A stretch of 44,636 bases of DNA from Oscillospiraceae bacterium (GCA_902798545.1 CADBWQ010000022.1:1-44636); one strand, 5' to 3'; shown: positions 19,085-27,681, numbered from the stretch's first letter. Numbers and translations: made by a program. The notes: generated from the letters alone by a model not told the origin.

Positions 19085-19126
19085 GAATCTCTTCCTCCTG
19101 AACATGTTTAAAGATGTAGCACCATT

Positions 19127-19148
19127 ATTTTAGTACATATCCTAAAAT
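19127..19148. promoter_or_regulatory. Probable TetR operator between the divergent nickel operons
   Basis: ATTTTAG (19127-19133) and CTAAAAT (19142-19148) are perfect inverted arms around 8 bases; about 18 of 22 positions are symmetric. The site covers the -10 and spacer of the oxidoreductase promoter and lies 40 bp upstream of the tetR -35. Size and symmetry suit a TetR dimer. Confidence 0.7.
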
Positions 19149-19155
19149 TATGCAA
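19127..19155 (-). promoter_or_regulatory. Promoter of the oxidoreductase-hypA operon
   Basis: Minus-strand TTGCAT (19155-19150) and TAAAAT (19132-19127) are spaced 17 bases, inside the palindromic operator. Confidence 0.65.
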
Positions 19156-19188
19156 GAGCTATTCCCACATTTTTATCAAAAATATCGA

Positions 19189-19217
19189 TTGAATTCTCTG
19201 CGTCTCGCCCATATAAT
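19189..19217 (+). promoter_or_regulatory. Promoter of tetR-hypB-hypB, probably leaderless
   Basis: TTGAAT (19189-19194) and TATAAT (19212-19217) are spaced 17 bases. The expected start of transcription is within one or two bases of the ATG at 19225. Confidence 0.65.
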
Positions 19218-19224
19218 AGGAAGC

Positions 19225-19833
19225 ATGGTAGAAAACATCAAACAACTGATCGCGGAAGCGAGTCGGGAGCTCTTCAACTCCAATGGCTACCAGAAGGTCA
19301 CGATGCGGCAGATTGCGGAGGCCTGCGGCATCTCTGTGGGAAATCTAACCTATCACTATCCCCACAAAGAAGACCTCCTGATGCTGGAGCATGATGGCAT
19401 TCTGAATGCTTTTCTGGACGATGTGCTGACGAATCGTCCGGATCTGACCGGCATAAAGGGATATTTTACTGTGGAGTGCGCTTTCCTGTATCGGATTCTG
19501 AATGATCCGCCTGTGGCCGCACTTTACTCCGACGTTATCAATGTCCCGAGCCTGCGCAGGCGCTATTGTGAGGCGCACCACGCGCTCTACCGGCACTTCT
19601 GCCCGGAGGCGGACAAACGGGGTGCCGCATGGGTTTCGACTCTGGCCATGTCCGCCATGGAATATGAGCTTGCAGATGAAGGGATCCTCACTGACGCGCC
19701 TGAGCAGATGGAAAACATCTTCCGGGCAAAACTCCTCTTCGAAGGGAAAGATCCGGAGGCTTACGTCAATCTGATTCACGAAGCAGTCGAGGCCGGCACG
19801 GCACTGGCCAGGCAGTTGAACCAAGTATACTGA
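19225..19833 (+). CDS. TetR/AcrR-family transcriptional regulator
   Basis: A 202-residue regulator with the N-terminal TetR helix-turn-helix (VTMRQIAEACGISVGNLTYHY, about residues 23-43) and a helical ligand-binding domain with no assigned ligand. An upstream in-frame ATG at 19150 would begin before the promoter, inside the divergent control region, so 19225 is preferred. It is 16 bases upstream of the first hypB and co-transcribed with it. It probably binds the palindrome at 19127-19148 and controls the oxidoreductase-hypA operon. Confidence 0.88.
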   Translation: MVENIKQLIAEASRELFNSNGYQKVTMRQIAEACGISVGNLTYHYPHKEDLLMLEHDGILNAFLDDVLTNRPDLTGIKGYFTVECAFLYRILNDPPVAALYSDVINVPSLRRRYCEAHHALYRHFCPEADKRGAAWVSTLAMSAMEYELADEGILTDAPEQMENIFRAKLLFEGKDPEAYVNLIHEAVEAGTALARQLNQVY

Positions 19834-19849
19834 GCAAGGAGAACGGAAA

Positions 19850-20521
19850 ATGGAGAAAGCAAAAATCATTGCGCTGAAGGAATCCGTCCTGGAGGACAAC
19901 GACCAGGACGCCCAGGCACTGCGGGAAGAGCTGCACGCAGGCGGCACCTGTCTGCTGAATCTGATGTCATCTCCCGGAAGCGGCAAGACCACCACGCTTC
20001 TGGCACTGAACAAAGCCTTTGGCGGGCGGCTCCGCTGGGGTGTCATGGAAGCCGACATCGACAGTGCTGTGGATGCCGACACCATGCTTGCAGCGGGGGT
20101 GCCGACCGTGCAGCTGCACACGGGCGGCATGTGCCACCTGGATGCGGATATGACCCGTCAGGGGATCCGGGCGCTCGATATGGACAATGCGGAACTGATC
20201 GTCCTGGAAAACATCGGTAATCTGGTCTGCCCCGCAGAATTTGATACCGGCGCGGCAATCAACATGACGATTCTCTCTGTCCCCGAGGGCGACGACAAGC
20301 CGGCGAAGTACCCCCTGATGTACGAAACATGTGACATGCTCGTCGTAAACAAGATTGACACCCTGCCGGTTTTTGACTTTGACAGGGAACGGATGGAAGG
20401 CTACGCCCGGGCACGCAACCCTGAGATCGAGATCTACTACATCTCGGCAAAGACCGGTGAAGGTGTGCAGGAACTGGCCGATGCACTTGTAAAGAAAGTA
20501 AAGGAGTGGAACGCAAATTGA
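19850..20521 (+). CDS. hypB: HypB nickel-insertion GTPase, first copy
   Basis: A 223-residue SIMIBI GTPase. It has a P-loop SSPGSGKTT (40-48), the metal-binding pair C95-H96 in TGGMCHLDAD, a third ligand C127 in ENIGNLVCPAEFDTG, and the guanine motif NKID (167-170). GTP hydrolysis drives nickel transfer with HypA. It lacks the N-terminal CxxCGC and histidine-rich segments of some HypB proteins. An AAGGAG site precedes the ATG. The next gene is a second hypB. Confidence 0.95.
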   Translation: MEKAKIIALKESVLEDNDQDAQALREELHAGGTCLLNLMSSPGSGKTTTLLALNKAFGGRLRWGVMEADIDSAVDADTMLAAGVPTVQLHTGGMCHLDADMTRQGIRALDMDNAELIVLENIGNLVCPAEFDTGAAINMTILSVPEGDDKPAKYPLMYETCDMLVVNKIDTLPVFDFDRERMEGYARARNPEIEIYYISAKTGEGVQELADALVKKVKEWNAN

Positions 20522-21198
20522 GCGAAGTCAGAGTCATTCAGGTTAACGAATCTATTTTTGCCGAAAACGACCGCTCGGCCGAGCTGATCCGGAAGCGGCT
20601 TACGGATCAGGGGACGCTGTTCCTTAACTTCATGTCCTCTCCGGGAAGCGGCAAGACCACTACACTGGTGGCCCTGATCAATCGACTGAAGGACCGCCTG
20701 AACATCGGAGAGATGGATGTGGACATTGAGAGCAGCCTGGATGCACAGCGAGTTGCGGATCGCACCGGGATTCGCTCACTCCAGATCCACAATGGCGGAC
20801 TCTGCCACATCGACGCCGATATGACGGCCCGTGCTCTGATGGAATATGACACCAAAGGTCTCGATCTGCTGATTCTTGAGAACATCGGGAACCTGGTATG
20901 TCCTGCGGAATTCGATACTGGTGCCCATAAGAACATCACGATTCTCTCAGTGCCCGAGGGCGATGATAAGCCTCTCAAGTATCCCCTGATGTATACCGTC
21001 AGCGACGTGGTACTCATCAACAAGATCGACGCCCTGGACTATTTTGACTTTGACCTGGAGAAGGCGAAGCAGCGCATCCTCGCCCTGAATCCGAAAGCGA
21101 TCTTCTTCCCCATCAGCGCAAAGACCGGCGAAGGGATCGGCGCAGTGTGTGAATGGATCCTGCAGGAATTGGATGCTGTGCGGGACGCCCGGGCCTGA
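20518..21198 (+). CDS. hypB: HypB nickel-insertion GTPase, second copy
   Basis: A 226-residue paralogue of the preceding protein with P-loop SSPGSGKTT (40-48), C96-H97 in NGGLCHIDAD, C128 in GNLVCPAEF, and NKID. The TTG at 20518 overlaps the upstream stop as TTGA, lies 11 bases after AAAGGAG, and gives an N-terminus (MSEVRVIQVNESI) that aligns residue for residue with copy 1. A GTG at 20506 overlaps the ribosome site and is less likely. Both copies keep all key residues, so neither looks decayed. Confidence 0.92.
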   Translation: MSEVRVIQVNESIFAENDRSAELIRKRLTDQGTLFLNFMSSPGSGKTTTLVALINRLKDRLNIGEMDVDIESSLDAQRVADRTGIRSLQIHNGGLCHIDADMTARALMEYDTKGLDLLILENIGNLVCPAEFDTGAHKNITILSVPEGDDKPLKYPLMYTVSDVVLINKIDALDYFDFDLEKAKQRILALNPKAIFFPISAKTGEGIGAVCEWILQELDAVRDARA

Positions 21199-21208
21199 GA
21201 CCACAGCC

Positions 21209-21301
21209 ATGAAAAAATCCGTGATCAGAAAAATATACGACGTTCTGACCGCTATTGAGATCGTGGCAGAGCGCTGGATCTCCAGAATATGGAAGCGGTG
21301 A
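21209..21301 (+). CDS. Possible 30-residue basic small protein
   Basis: An ATG 10 bases after the second hypB opens a 30-residue frame starting MKKSVIRKIYDVLTAIEIVA and ending RWISRIWKR. It is basic and could form an amphipathic helix. No convincing ribosome site is seen. Its last codons run into the terminator arm. It may be chance. Confidence 0.3.
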   Translation: MKKSVIRKIYDVLTAIEIVAERWISRIWKR

Positions 21302-21330
21302 AGTCCGAGAAAAGACTTCACCGCTTCCAT
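21289..21330. terminator. Bidirectional terminator, 17-bp perfect stem
   Basis: Arms 21289-21305 and 21314-21330 (core GGAAGCGGTGAAGTC) are perfectly complementary with an 8-nt loop and are followed by TTTATC. It lies between the hypB operon and the convergent ABC transporter genes. Confidence 0.9.
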
Positions 21331-21354
21331 TTTATCATGCAGGTTTCCATATGC

Positions 21355-22428
21355 TCATGTCTGGATCTGGAGCATTTCCTCCAACAGACCGTTGTCCTCG
21401 AATACCATGAAATCCCGGATACCGATGCTGATCTGCTGTCCGTTTTTGAGATTCTTAAATTCATAGCCGCTCACAATGACACGCACCAGCCTGTCACCGA
21501 CCCGGACACGGCAGTCGTCCACATCGCCCAGGTAATACTGTGTTTCGAGGGTCCCGGTCAGCATCCCGTTTTCAGTGAAGAAAAGGTTCTCAGGCCGGAT
21601 CGCAACTTCCACTTTCCCGGTACGGGGCCCATTGTACGGGATCTTCTGATTGTTCATTTCCGGGAAGACAATCTGCCCATCCCGAGCCTCACCCTTGAAG
21701 AAGTCCACCTTCCCCAGGAAGTCTGCCACAAACTGATTCGCCGGACTGTTGTAGATCTCCTGCGGGGTGCCGCACTGCTGCACAACACCGCGGTTAATGA
21801 GGAAAATCCGGTCGCTCATGGCCATGGCCTCGGTCTGGTCATGGGTGACATAGACGACGGTAATACCAAGCTCTCTCTGGATTTCCTTGATTTCAAAGCG
21901 CATGGATTCGCGCAGTTTGGCATCCAGGTTGCTGAGCGGTTCGTCCAACAGCAGCAGCTTCGGGGCGGCCACGAGCGCACGGGCCAGGGCAACGCGCTGC
22001 TGCTGGCCGCCGGAGAGCTGGTTTGGGAATCGGCCGGCATACTGGCTCAGATGGACAATGCCCAGCACTCTCTCAACACTGCTTTGGATCTCAGTCCTGG
22101 CAGTTTTTTTGATGGTGAGCGGGTAGGCGACATTATCGAACACATTCATGTGTGGCCATACCGCATAGCTCTGGAAGACCATCCCGATGCCCCGCTTTTC
22201 CGGTGGCACAAAGGTCTTGCCCCCCGAAACCAGCCGATCATCAATATACAGTTCTCCGCCTGTCGGCTTCTCAAAGCCTGCGATGATGCGCAGCATCGTG
22301 GTCTTTCCACAGCCGGAAGGTCCCAGAAGTGTGATGAATTCTCCATCCCGGAATGTTTCGTTAAAATCTTTCAGCACGGTGTTTTCACCGAATGATTTGG
22401 AAATATGATTCAGCGTTACTGTTGCCAT
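21355..22428 (-). CDS. ABC transporter ATPase, FbpC/PotA type
   Basis: A 357-residue ATPase with Walker [10 protein letters not shown] (36-44), Q-loop [11 protein letters not shown], signature LSGGQQQR (138-145), Walker B LLLLDEP (158-164) and switch H in [16 protein letters not shown]-type regulatory region occupies about 280-350. It powers the permease encoded just upstream. The FbpC/PotA class takes ferric iron, polyamines or small anions, so substrate remains open. It is the last gene of its operon. Confidence 0.92.
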   Translation of the reverse strand: MATVTLNHISKSFGENTVLKDFNETFRDGEFITLLGPSGCGKTTMLRIIAGFEKPTGGELYIDDRLVSGGKTFVPPEKRGIGMVFQSYAVWPHMNVFDNVAYPLTIKKTARTEIQSSVERVLGIVHLSQYAGRFPNQLSGGQQQRVALARALVAAPKLLLLDEPLSNLDAKLRESMRFEIKEIQRELGITVVYVTHDQTEAMAMSDRIFLINRGVVQQCGTPQEIYNSPANQFVADFLGKVDFFKGEARDGQIVFPEMNNQKIPYNGPRTGKVEVAIRPENLFFTENGMLTGTLETQYYLGDVDDCRVRVGDRLVRVIVSGYEFKNLKNGQQISIGIRDFMVFEDNGLLEEMLQIQT

Positions 22429-22444
22429 CAGCTTTCTTCCTTTC

Positions 22445-24940
22445 TCAGATTGAGAACTCGCCCCTGGTCAGTCGGTTCAGTACATAATTGAGGAACACGA
22501 CCATCAGCAGAATCCCAAACGCCATCGCACAGCTCATCGGCTGGCTGGTGAACGTCCAGTACTCATACAGCTGAAAGCCGATGGTCTTGGTCGTACTGGA
22601 ATAGAGCAGTGTCGTCATGGATAGTTCATAGAAGCTCGGGATGAAGATCAGGAACCATCCTGCCGCAATGGACGGGAAAACCAGCGGTCCCGTAATCCGG
22701 AGCATGGTTCGAAGCCAGGAGGCGCCGGATACCTGGCTGCACTCTTCCAGTGACACGTGGATCTGGCTCATGGCGGAAACCACCGTCCGCATACCCATCA
22801 TCATATACTTGATCATGTAGGCGATGATCATGATATACGCAGTGTTATAGATGTTGATGCCGAAGTTGCCCTTCATGGTCATAATCAGCCCCAGCGCGAT
22901 GACCACCGACGGTGTCCCGGAGCCCAGTGTGATGAGGAAATCCGGAATCTTCCTGCCGCGGATCTGGGTACGCTGCAGCAGATAGCTCATGGTACAGGCA
23001 ACCACAATGCCGATCGTCGCAGCGACAGCCGCAAAGATCAGAGAATTTCGGAAGCTGTTGAGTGTCTCCACCCGCCCGAACACAGTCTTCCAGTTTGTCA
23101 GTGTGAAGTTTTCTGCGCGGAACACGGGCTTTCCGACATCGATCTTGAACGATGTCGCAAGAATCACCGCAAACGGGATGACAATCACAATCACCGCAAA
23201 GAGTGTCACCAGCACCGTCAGGGGAACACGCCAACGCCGCAGATCGACGATCGCCGGCTGCACCGACTTGCCCGAAACGGTAATATACTGTCTCTTTGCC
23301 AGAACCACATCGGAGAGAAACAGGATAATCACCGCAAGACTCATCAGAAACACGGCCATCCCTGTGGCATCGTTCATGCCCTGCTGGCCCAGGGCAACAT
23401 ACTCGACGATGCGGGTCGTCACCGTATGTACGCGGCCGGGACTCCCGATGATCGAGGGAATCCCGTAACAGCTGGCTGCAGCGACGAACACCAGCAGTGC
23501 GCCGGAGATCAGTGACGGCAGCATCATGGGCAGTGTCACGGTAAAGACGGTCTTCAACGGAGACGCCCCGCTGATGCGGCTTGCCTCTTCCAGAGACGGA
23601 TCCATCTTCTCCATGGCACGGCTGATGGTGATGAATGCATAGGGATAATAGAAACTGGTCAGCACCCAGATCATTCCCGGCAGGCTGTAAATATTCAGCG
23701 GTCCCGGTGCATTGCTCAGGCCGAACAGCATCCGGATCCACTGGTTGATGGTGCCGACATTCGGGTTCAGAAGCCGCAGCCATGCCATTGCGCCCACATA
23801 GGGCGGTACCATATAGGTCAGTACGAAGAGACCGCGGAAGAATTTCCTGCCGTACAGATTCGTTCTCCCGACCAGCCAGGCCAGCGGGAAGGCCAGAACA
23901 GTGCCAAAGAACATGGTCGCCGTGGCGGCAATCAGCGTGTTCTTCAGCGCATCCAGGTTCAGCGGATAGGTGTAGAGCCGTCGGAAGGTCTCCAGTGAGA
24001 AGCTGCTGTTCGGGAAGAAGGCCTTGACGATCATGAAGATTAGCGGCATCAGCTGGAACAGGAGCAGGAAGTCGACAATCAGCAGGATCAGGATCCATTT
24101 GAAGTCGAAGATCCATGTTCTGTCCCCCATCATCAGAATCGTCAGGAGCAGGGCGTCCAGGGCGATGACGATACCCGTCAGAATGGCCGTTCGGCTGTTG
24201 CTGACAATCAGCTGCCATCCCCACGAGACCTCACCCTGTGCGATCATCCGAAAGGCCTCCAGCTGTGTTTCCTTGTTCCGGACGCTTTTCTTCAGCGTGT
24301 TCACCTGCTCGGTGGTTTTGCCGTCCGCGGCGTCGTTGCTGACAAACCAGGCCTGTATCAGCGCCGCCTGCCGCTCCTGCCCGCTGAGCCTGCCGGCCAG
24401 TTTCTCCGCAGCTGTCGGGAGCGCAGCGCCTTCATCCATGACTGCCTGCAGCAGGGAAAGCCGAAAATCGTCACGCTCGCTTTCAGGGATCGCTGTGATT
24501 TCTTTCTTATTTGCTGTACTGACCTTCGGTCCGCTCACGAGATACGTGGTGTACAGCAGCTTATGCAGAAGTTCCCGGCGGCTTTCTGCATCCTCTTCCG
24601 CCAGAATTGCATTCAGTTTCTCCGTACTGCCTTTCTTCTGGTTCTCCCATGCAGCCGTCAGAAGCTCGTAGGCCGTCTGATCCAACAGCGCCCGGTCCTG
24701 TTCGGAAAGTACTGCCGTCTGCGGTTCCAGCTTCATGCTCCAGGCGCTTTCCACATCGCCGTGCAGCTGATAGATCGCCCGGTATGCCGCCTCCGAACTG
24801 AAACCCGAGCTGTTGTATTCCTGCATCCCGCGCCAGCCCATAAAAACAAGTGCCGCACCGAACAGAACCACCATCACCAGTACCGCTTTCGTCAAGGCCG
24901 GTGTCATGTTCCTCTTCTGGCCTGTCACTGTACTTTTCAT
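22445..24940 (-). CDS. Fused two-domain ABC permease with extra N-terminal domain
   Basis: An 831-residue membrane protein. Two FbpB-like permease domains are fused, each with an EAA-type loop (EEASRISGASPLKTVFTVTL and EECSQVSGASWLRTMLRITG). Usual FbpB proteins have about 500-560 residues. Here an anchor helix (about 15-35) is followed by about 200 mainly helical, charged residues (36-235) before the first permease helices. Topology places that segment outside the membrane if the first helix is N-in. It pairs with the ATPase 16 bases downstream. The added domain is not recognised. Confidence 0.88.
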   Translation of the reverse strand: MKSTVTGQKRNMTPALTKAVLVMVVLFGAALVFMGWRGMQEYNSSGFSSEAAYRAIYQLHGDVESAWSMKLEPQTAVLSEQDRALLDQTAYELLTAAWENQKKGSTEKLNAILAEEDAESRRELLHKLLYTTYLVSGPKVSTANKKEITAIPESERDDFRLSLLQAVMDEGAALPTAAEKLAGRLSGQERQAALIQAWFVSNDAADGKTTEQVNTLKKSVRNKETQLEAFRMIAQGEVSWGWQLIVSNSRTAILTGIVIALDALLLTILMMGDRTWIFDFKWILILLIVDFLLLFQLMPLIFMIVKAFFPNSSFSLETFRRLYTYPLNLDALKNTLIAATATMFFGTVLAFPLAWLVGRTNLYGRKFFRGLFVLTYMVPPYVGAMAWLRLLNPNVGTINQWIRMLFGLSNAPGPLNIYSLPGMIWVLTSFYYPYAFITISRAMEKMDPSLEEASRISGASPLKTVFTVTLPMMLPSLISGALLVFVAAASCYGIPSIIGSPGRVHTVTTRIVEYVALGQQGMNDATGMAVFLMSLAVIILFLSDVVLAKRQYITVSGKSVQPAIVDLRRWRVPLTVLVTLFAVIVIVIPFAVILATSFKIDVGKPVFRAENFTLTNWKTVFGRVETLNSFRNSLIFAAVAATIGIVVACTMSYLLQRTQIRGRKIPDFLITLGSGTPSVVIALGLIMTMKGNFGINIYNTAYIMIIAYMIKYMMMGMRTVVSAMSQIHVSLEECSQVSGASWLRTMLRITGPLVFPSIAAGWFLIFIPSFYELSMTTLLYSSTTKTIGFQLYEYWTFTSQPMSCAMAFGILLMVVFLNYVLNRLTRGEFSI

Positions 24941-24981
24941 CTGCTGTCACCTCTTCTCATCATGAACTCGCATATGCGCAA

Positions 24982-25016
24982 GCAGGGGGAAGCCGGACAG
25001 CGGCATTCCCCCCTGC
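24982..25016 (-). terminator. Hairpin between binding protein and permease
   Basis: GCAGGGGGAA (24982-24991) pairs with the segment 25006-25016 (TTCCCCCCTGC, one bulge), with inner CCG/CGG pairs. There is no T-tract on the minus strand, so it may stabilise the upstream message rather than terminate. Confidence 0.55.
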
Positions 25017-25038
25017 TGTAAAACAAAAGATCCCGGAA

Positions 25039-26118
25039 TCAGTTCATTGTGACGGTCTCTGTCCAGGCCGTGTTGATCGCCTCACGGTTGTGATAGGCGT
25101 TCTCCCAGTCTACGCCAAGGTCATGCTCAATCAGCCAGTTGGTGTCGACCGATCCAAAGGGGATCTCTTCCATGTTCTTGAACACGGAGTGCATAAATCC
25201 TTCAAGGATCAGTTTCTGCGCTTCTTCGCTCAGCAGCCATTCCTCCACCGCCTCACAGGCTTCGGTGTTGACATTCTTGCTGTGCTCCTCTGCAACCGTC
25301 ATCACGGTCGAGGGGATCAGGACGACACCGTCCTCCGGATAGATGCACTTCAGGTTCGTGACCGGTGTGCCGGCATCTTCCGCATCCTTCAGAACTTTCA
25401 GGATCGACTCTTCGAGAATCATAATCGCCGCACACTCACCGGTCTGCAGCTTGGTGATCGCCGTGGAGCCGGATTCGATCATGACCTCATTGGCCGCCAG
25501 CCCCTTCAGATAATCCGGGCCATAGTGGTTATCCTGAGTCAGAGAGGCCACTGCCGCGAAGGTTGTGCCGCTCGACATGGGGTTGCCCATGGAGATATAT
25601 CCCTTGAGCGCCGGGTCACTGGCAAAGGCTTCGAAGGTCTGCGGAATGGTCACGCCTCTGGCCGCCCATTCGTCGGCCATCTCGGGATTGTAAGCCAGAA
25701 CCATATTGCAGACGCGGACCGGATACCAGTACCCCTCTTCATCATAGGGGAAGCGGAGCAGCTCATCCGGATTCTCGATCTCGACAGGCTCAAGATAGCC
25801 TGCTTCCTTCAGTTCCAACGACAGCGCCGGTTCTGCCACCAGCATCATGTCGCAGTCCAGAGTTCCGGTCTCCATCTCGCCGTAGATCTTGGTGATCAGC
25901 GAACTGGTTCCTCCGTAAAAGAAGAAACTTCCTTCGTTGCCGGGCGTCAGATTCGGGAACTCCTCCTTCAGTGCCTCGTCCAGCTTATCAAGCACGAACT
26001 GATACATTGAGGAATAGATGACAATCTCTCCCTCCACATCCTCATTGACCGCAAACGCTGTAATGCTCAGTGAAGCCGTCAGAACCAGCGCGAGCAGCAC
26101 TGCTGTCACTTTTTTCAT
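25039..26118 (-). CDS. ABC substrate-binding protein, FbpA-like
   Basis: A 359-residue secreted protein with a signal peptide (MKKVTAVLLALVLTASLSIT then AFA) and no lipobox cysteine. IVIYSSMYQFVLDKLDEAL near 33-51 and the later blocks fit ferric/2-aminoethylphosphonate-type (family 1, SBP_bac_6/8) binding proteins. It feeds the fused permease and ATPase. The ligand cannot be set from motifs. A GGGAGGAAC site precedes the ATG. Confidence 0.88.
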   Translation of the reverse strand: MKKVTAVLLALVLTASLSITAFAVNEDVEGEIVIYSSMYQFVLDKLDEALKEEFPNLTPGNEGSFFFYGGTSSLITKIYGEMETGTLDCDMMLVAEPALSLELKEAGYLEPVEIENPDELLRFPYDEEGYWYPVRVCNMVLAYNPEMADEWAARGVTIPQTFEAFASDPALKGYISMGNPMSSGTTFAAVASLTQDNHYGPDYLKGLAANEVMIESGSTAITKLQTGECAAIMILEESILKVLKDAEDAGTPVTNLKCIYPEDGVVLIPSTVMTVAEEHSKNVNTEACEAVEEWLLSEEAQKLILEGFMHSVFKNMEEIPFGSVDTNWLIEHDLGVDWENAYHNREAINTAWTETVTMN

Positions 26119-26220
26119 TTTCTGTTCCTCCCGTTATACTCTTACCTGTGGGTTTCCGGATCTCTGCCGGGAGATTCATCTCTGTCCCGTGGGCCCGATT
26201 TACGTATTCCGGATCCGGGA

Positions 26221-27519
26221 TCAGGCGGCACCGAGGACAATCACCACATCGCTGTACACATTCAGGGTGTGGTATTCACCGCTGTCCTTCTCATAGCCCT
26301 CGGGGACCTTCAGAACATGGACGATATACTCCGTGCCTTCCGGCAGATCAAAGCTCGCAACACCGTCGGCATCGGTTTTACCTATGTTGCAGGTCGTATC
26401 GTCACAGAACTGGATCGTAACACCCTGAATCATGTCACCCTGACGGTCCTTTACGATGACGCGGTAAACACCCTCGTTGTTGGCGCCGGCATCCGGCATG
26501 GTGATGCCGCTGACGGTTTCCCCTTCCAGCAGGCGGTCGACCGTGGCTTCATATTCGTCCAGCGCTGCGCCGGAAAGCGGATAGCAAAGAATTCTGCCTT
26601 CCTTGTCTACGAAGAAAGAAGTTGGGAAAGAGGAGACATCTGCAAGGAATGTCATGTCGTCACTGGGCAGTACGTTCGGATAATTGGTGCCGTTCTCTTC
26701 CATAATCTGCCTGGCGAGTGCAAGCTTCTCGTCTGTATCGCCGTCTTCCAGGATGCCGACAATGCCGCATCCCTTTTCCTGCAGCCGGGTGTGGATCTCG
26801 GAGAGTTCTTTCATCTCACCCACACAGGCATGGCACCAGGTTCCCCAGTAGTTGATCATGGTGATCTCATTTCCTGCAAAGAGTTCTTCGCTGGTGACCG
26901 CATTACCATCGAGATCCGCGGTCTCAAAGTGGATAACCTGTCCCACCTGTTCGGCATTCGCATCCACAGGGGCATAGAGTGTGGCTTTTCCGAGCTGATC
27001 TTTGAGGATCTCCTGTACCTTGACATAGTCCTCTGCGAACTCGTCTCCGATGGCCTCGCGATAGTCCTCCACATCGCTCATCACATAGTAGAATGTGAAT
27101 CCGTCGGCTTTTCCGAACTCCGTCAGTCCGACAGCGTTTGGATCACCCTCAAAGCCGAGGGCGGCGCACATCTCTTCTATCGTGCCGTTAGTTACAAGGA
27201 TCTCTCCAAGTGCCGTCTGTGAGCGCTGAATATAAAGGATCTCTTCCTCAGTAAGCTCACCGGAATCCCTGGTAAGAAATTCATTGTATTCATCTTCTGG
27301 CATGGCGAAGTAGAAGATCGGCATATAGTACACTTCCGGTCCGAAAGCGATGGGGCCATAGGGGGCGGTTACAACCGTACCCTGGCAGTCTTTCATTGCT
27401 TCCGGATCTGCCATGGTGATGCCTATTGCGGGGTATTCGCCGGGTTCTGCTGCCAGGGCTGTACTGCCGAGAGAAGCCAGCATCAGAACTGCCAGCAGAA
27501 TGCTGATAGTTTTTCTCAT
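26221..27519 (-). CDS. Secreted thioredoxin-like (TlpA-family) protein with CnaB-like tail
   Basis: A 432-residue protein. Residues 1-23 form a signal peptide ending ALA. Residues about 25-195 form an unrecognised domain. About 196-340 is a TlpA/ResA redoxin domain with C229-H-A-C232 in NYWGTWCHACVGEM and SFPTSFFVDKEG carrying the cis-proline. About 348-432 is a beta-sandwich of CnaB/SpaA type (GVYRVIVKD, GVASFDLPEG). It likely reduces or exchanges disulfides outside the membrane. It is the first gene of the importer operon, which suggests redox handling of the ligand or of the importer. That link is inference. Confidence 0.82.
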   Translation of the reverse strand: MRKTISILLAVLMLASLGSTALAAEPGEYPAIGITMADPEAMKDCQGTVVTAPYGPIAFGPEVYYMPIFYFAMPEDEYNEFLTRDSGELTEEEILYIQRSQTALGEILVTNGTIEEMCAALGFEGDPNAVGLTEFGKADGFTFYYVMSDVEDYREAIGDEFAEDYVKVQEILKDQLGKATLYAPVDANAEQVGQVIHFETADLDGNAVTSEELFAGNEITMINYWGTWCHACVGEMKELSEIHTRLQEKGCGIVGILEDGDTDEKLALARQIMEENGTNYPNVLPSDDMTFLADVSSFPTSFFVDKEGRILCYPLSGAALDEYEATVDRLLEGETVSGITMPDAGANNEGVYRVIVKDRQGDMIQGVTIQFCDDTTCNIGKTDADGVASFDLPEGTEYIVHVLKVPEGYEKDSGEYHTLNVYSDVVIVLGAA

Positions 27520-27617
27520 TTTTTCTTTTCAATAATCGTTTCCACTGTCCAGTCTACTATCTTATTATGTTTCCGAAAAGCGTTCAGCTTCCTTTGTTTT
27601 CGATTCTCAAGTGTTTT

Positions 27618-27646
27618 ATTATATCATTGTAACTTCGCCCGTGCAA
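27618..27646 (-). promoter_or_regulatory. Promoter of the redoxin-importer operon
   Basis: Minus-strand TTGCAC (27646-27641) and TATAAT (27623-27618) are spaced 17 bases. The leader is about 90 nt and has CGAAAA/TTTTCG arms. The ribosome site before the redoxin ATG is weak (GAAAAGA). Confidence 0.6.
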
Positions 27647-27681
27647 GATCAGTCGAATAAGAAGTCTGCAGTTTTCTTTGC

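Noticed and set aside
16733-19111. Long open frame of 792 codons on the plus strand
   Set aside because: It is antisense to the oxidoreductase, whose cofactor motifs are clear; GC-rich third positions keep the opposite frame open.
22845-24224. Open frame of 459 codons in a second minus-strand frame
   Set aside because: Out-of-frame shadow of the fused permease; no membrane helices.
26119-26220. Possible terminator between the redoxin and binding-protein genes
   Set aside because: Arms AGAGAT/ATCTCT are short and lack a T-tract; co-transcription is more likely.
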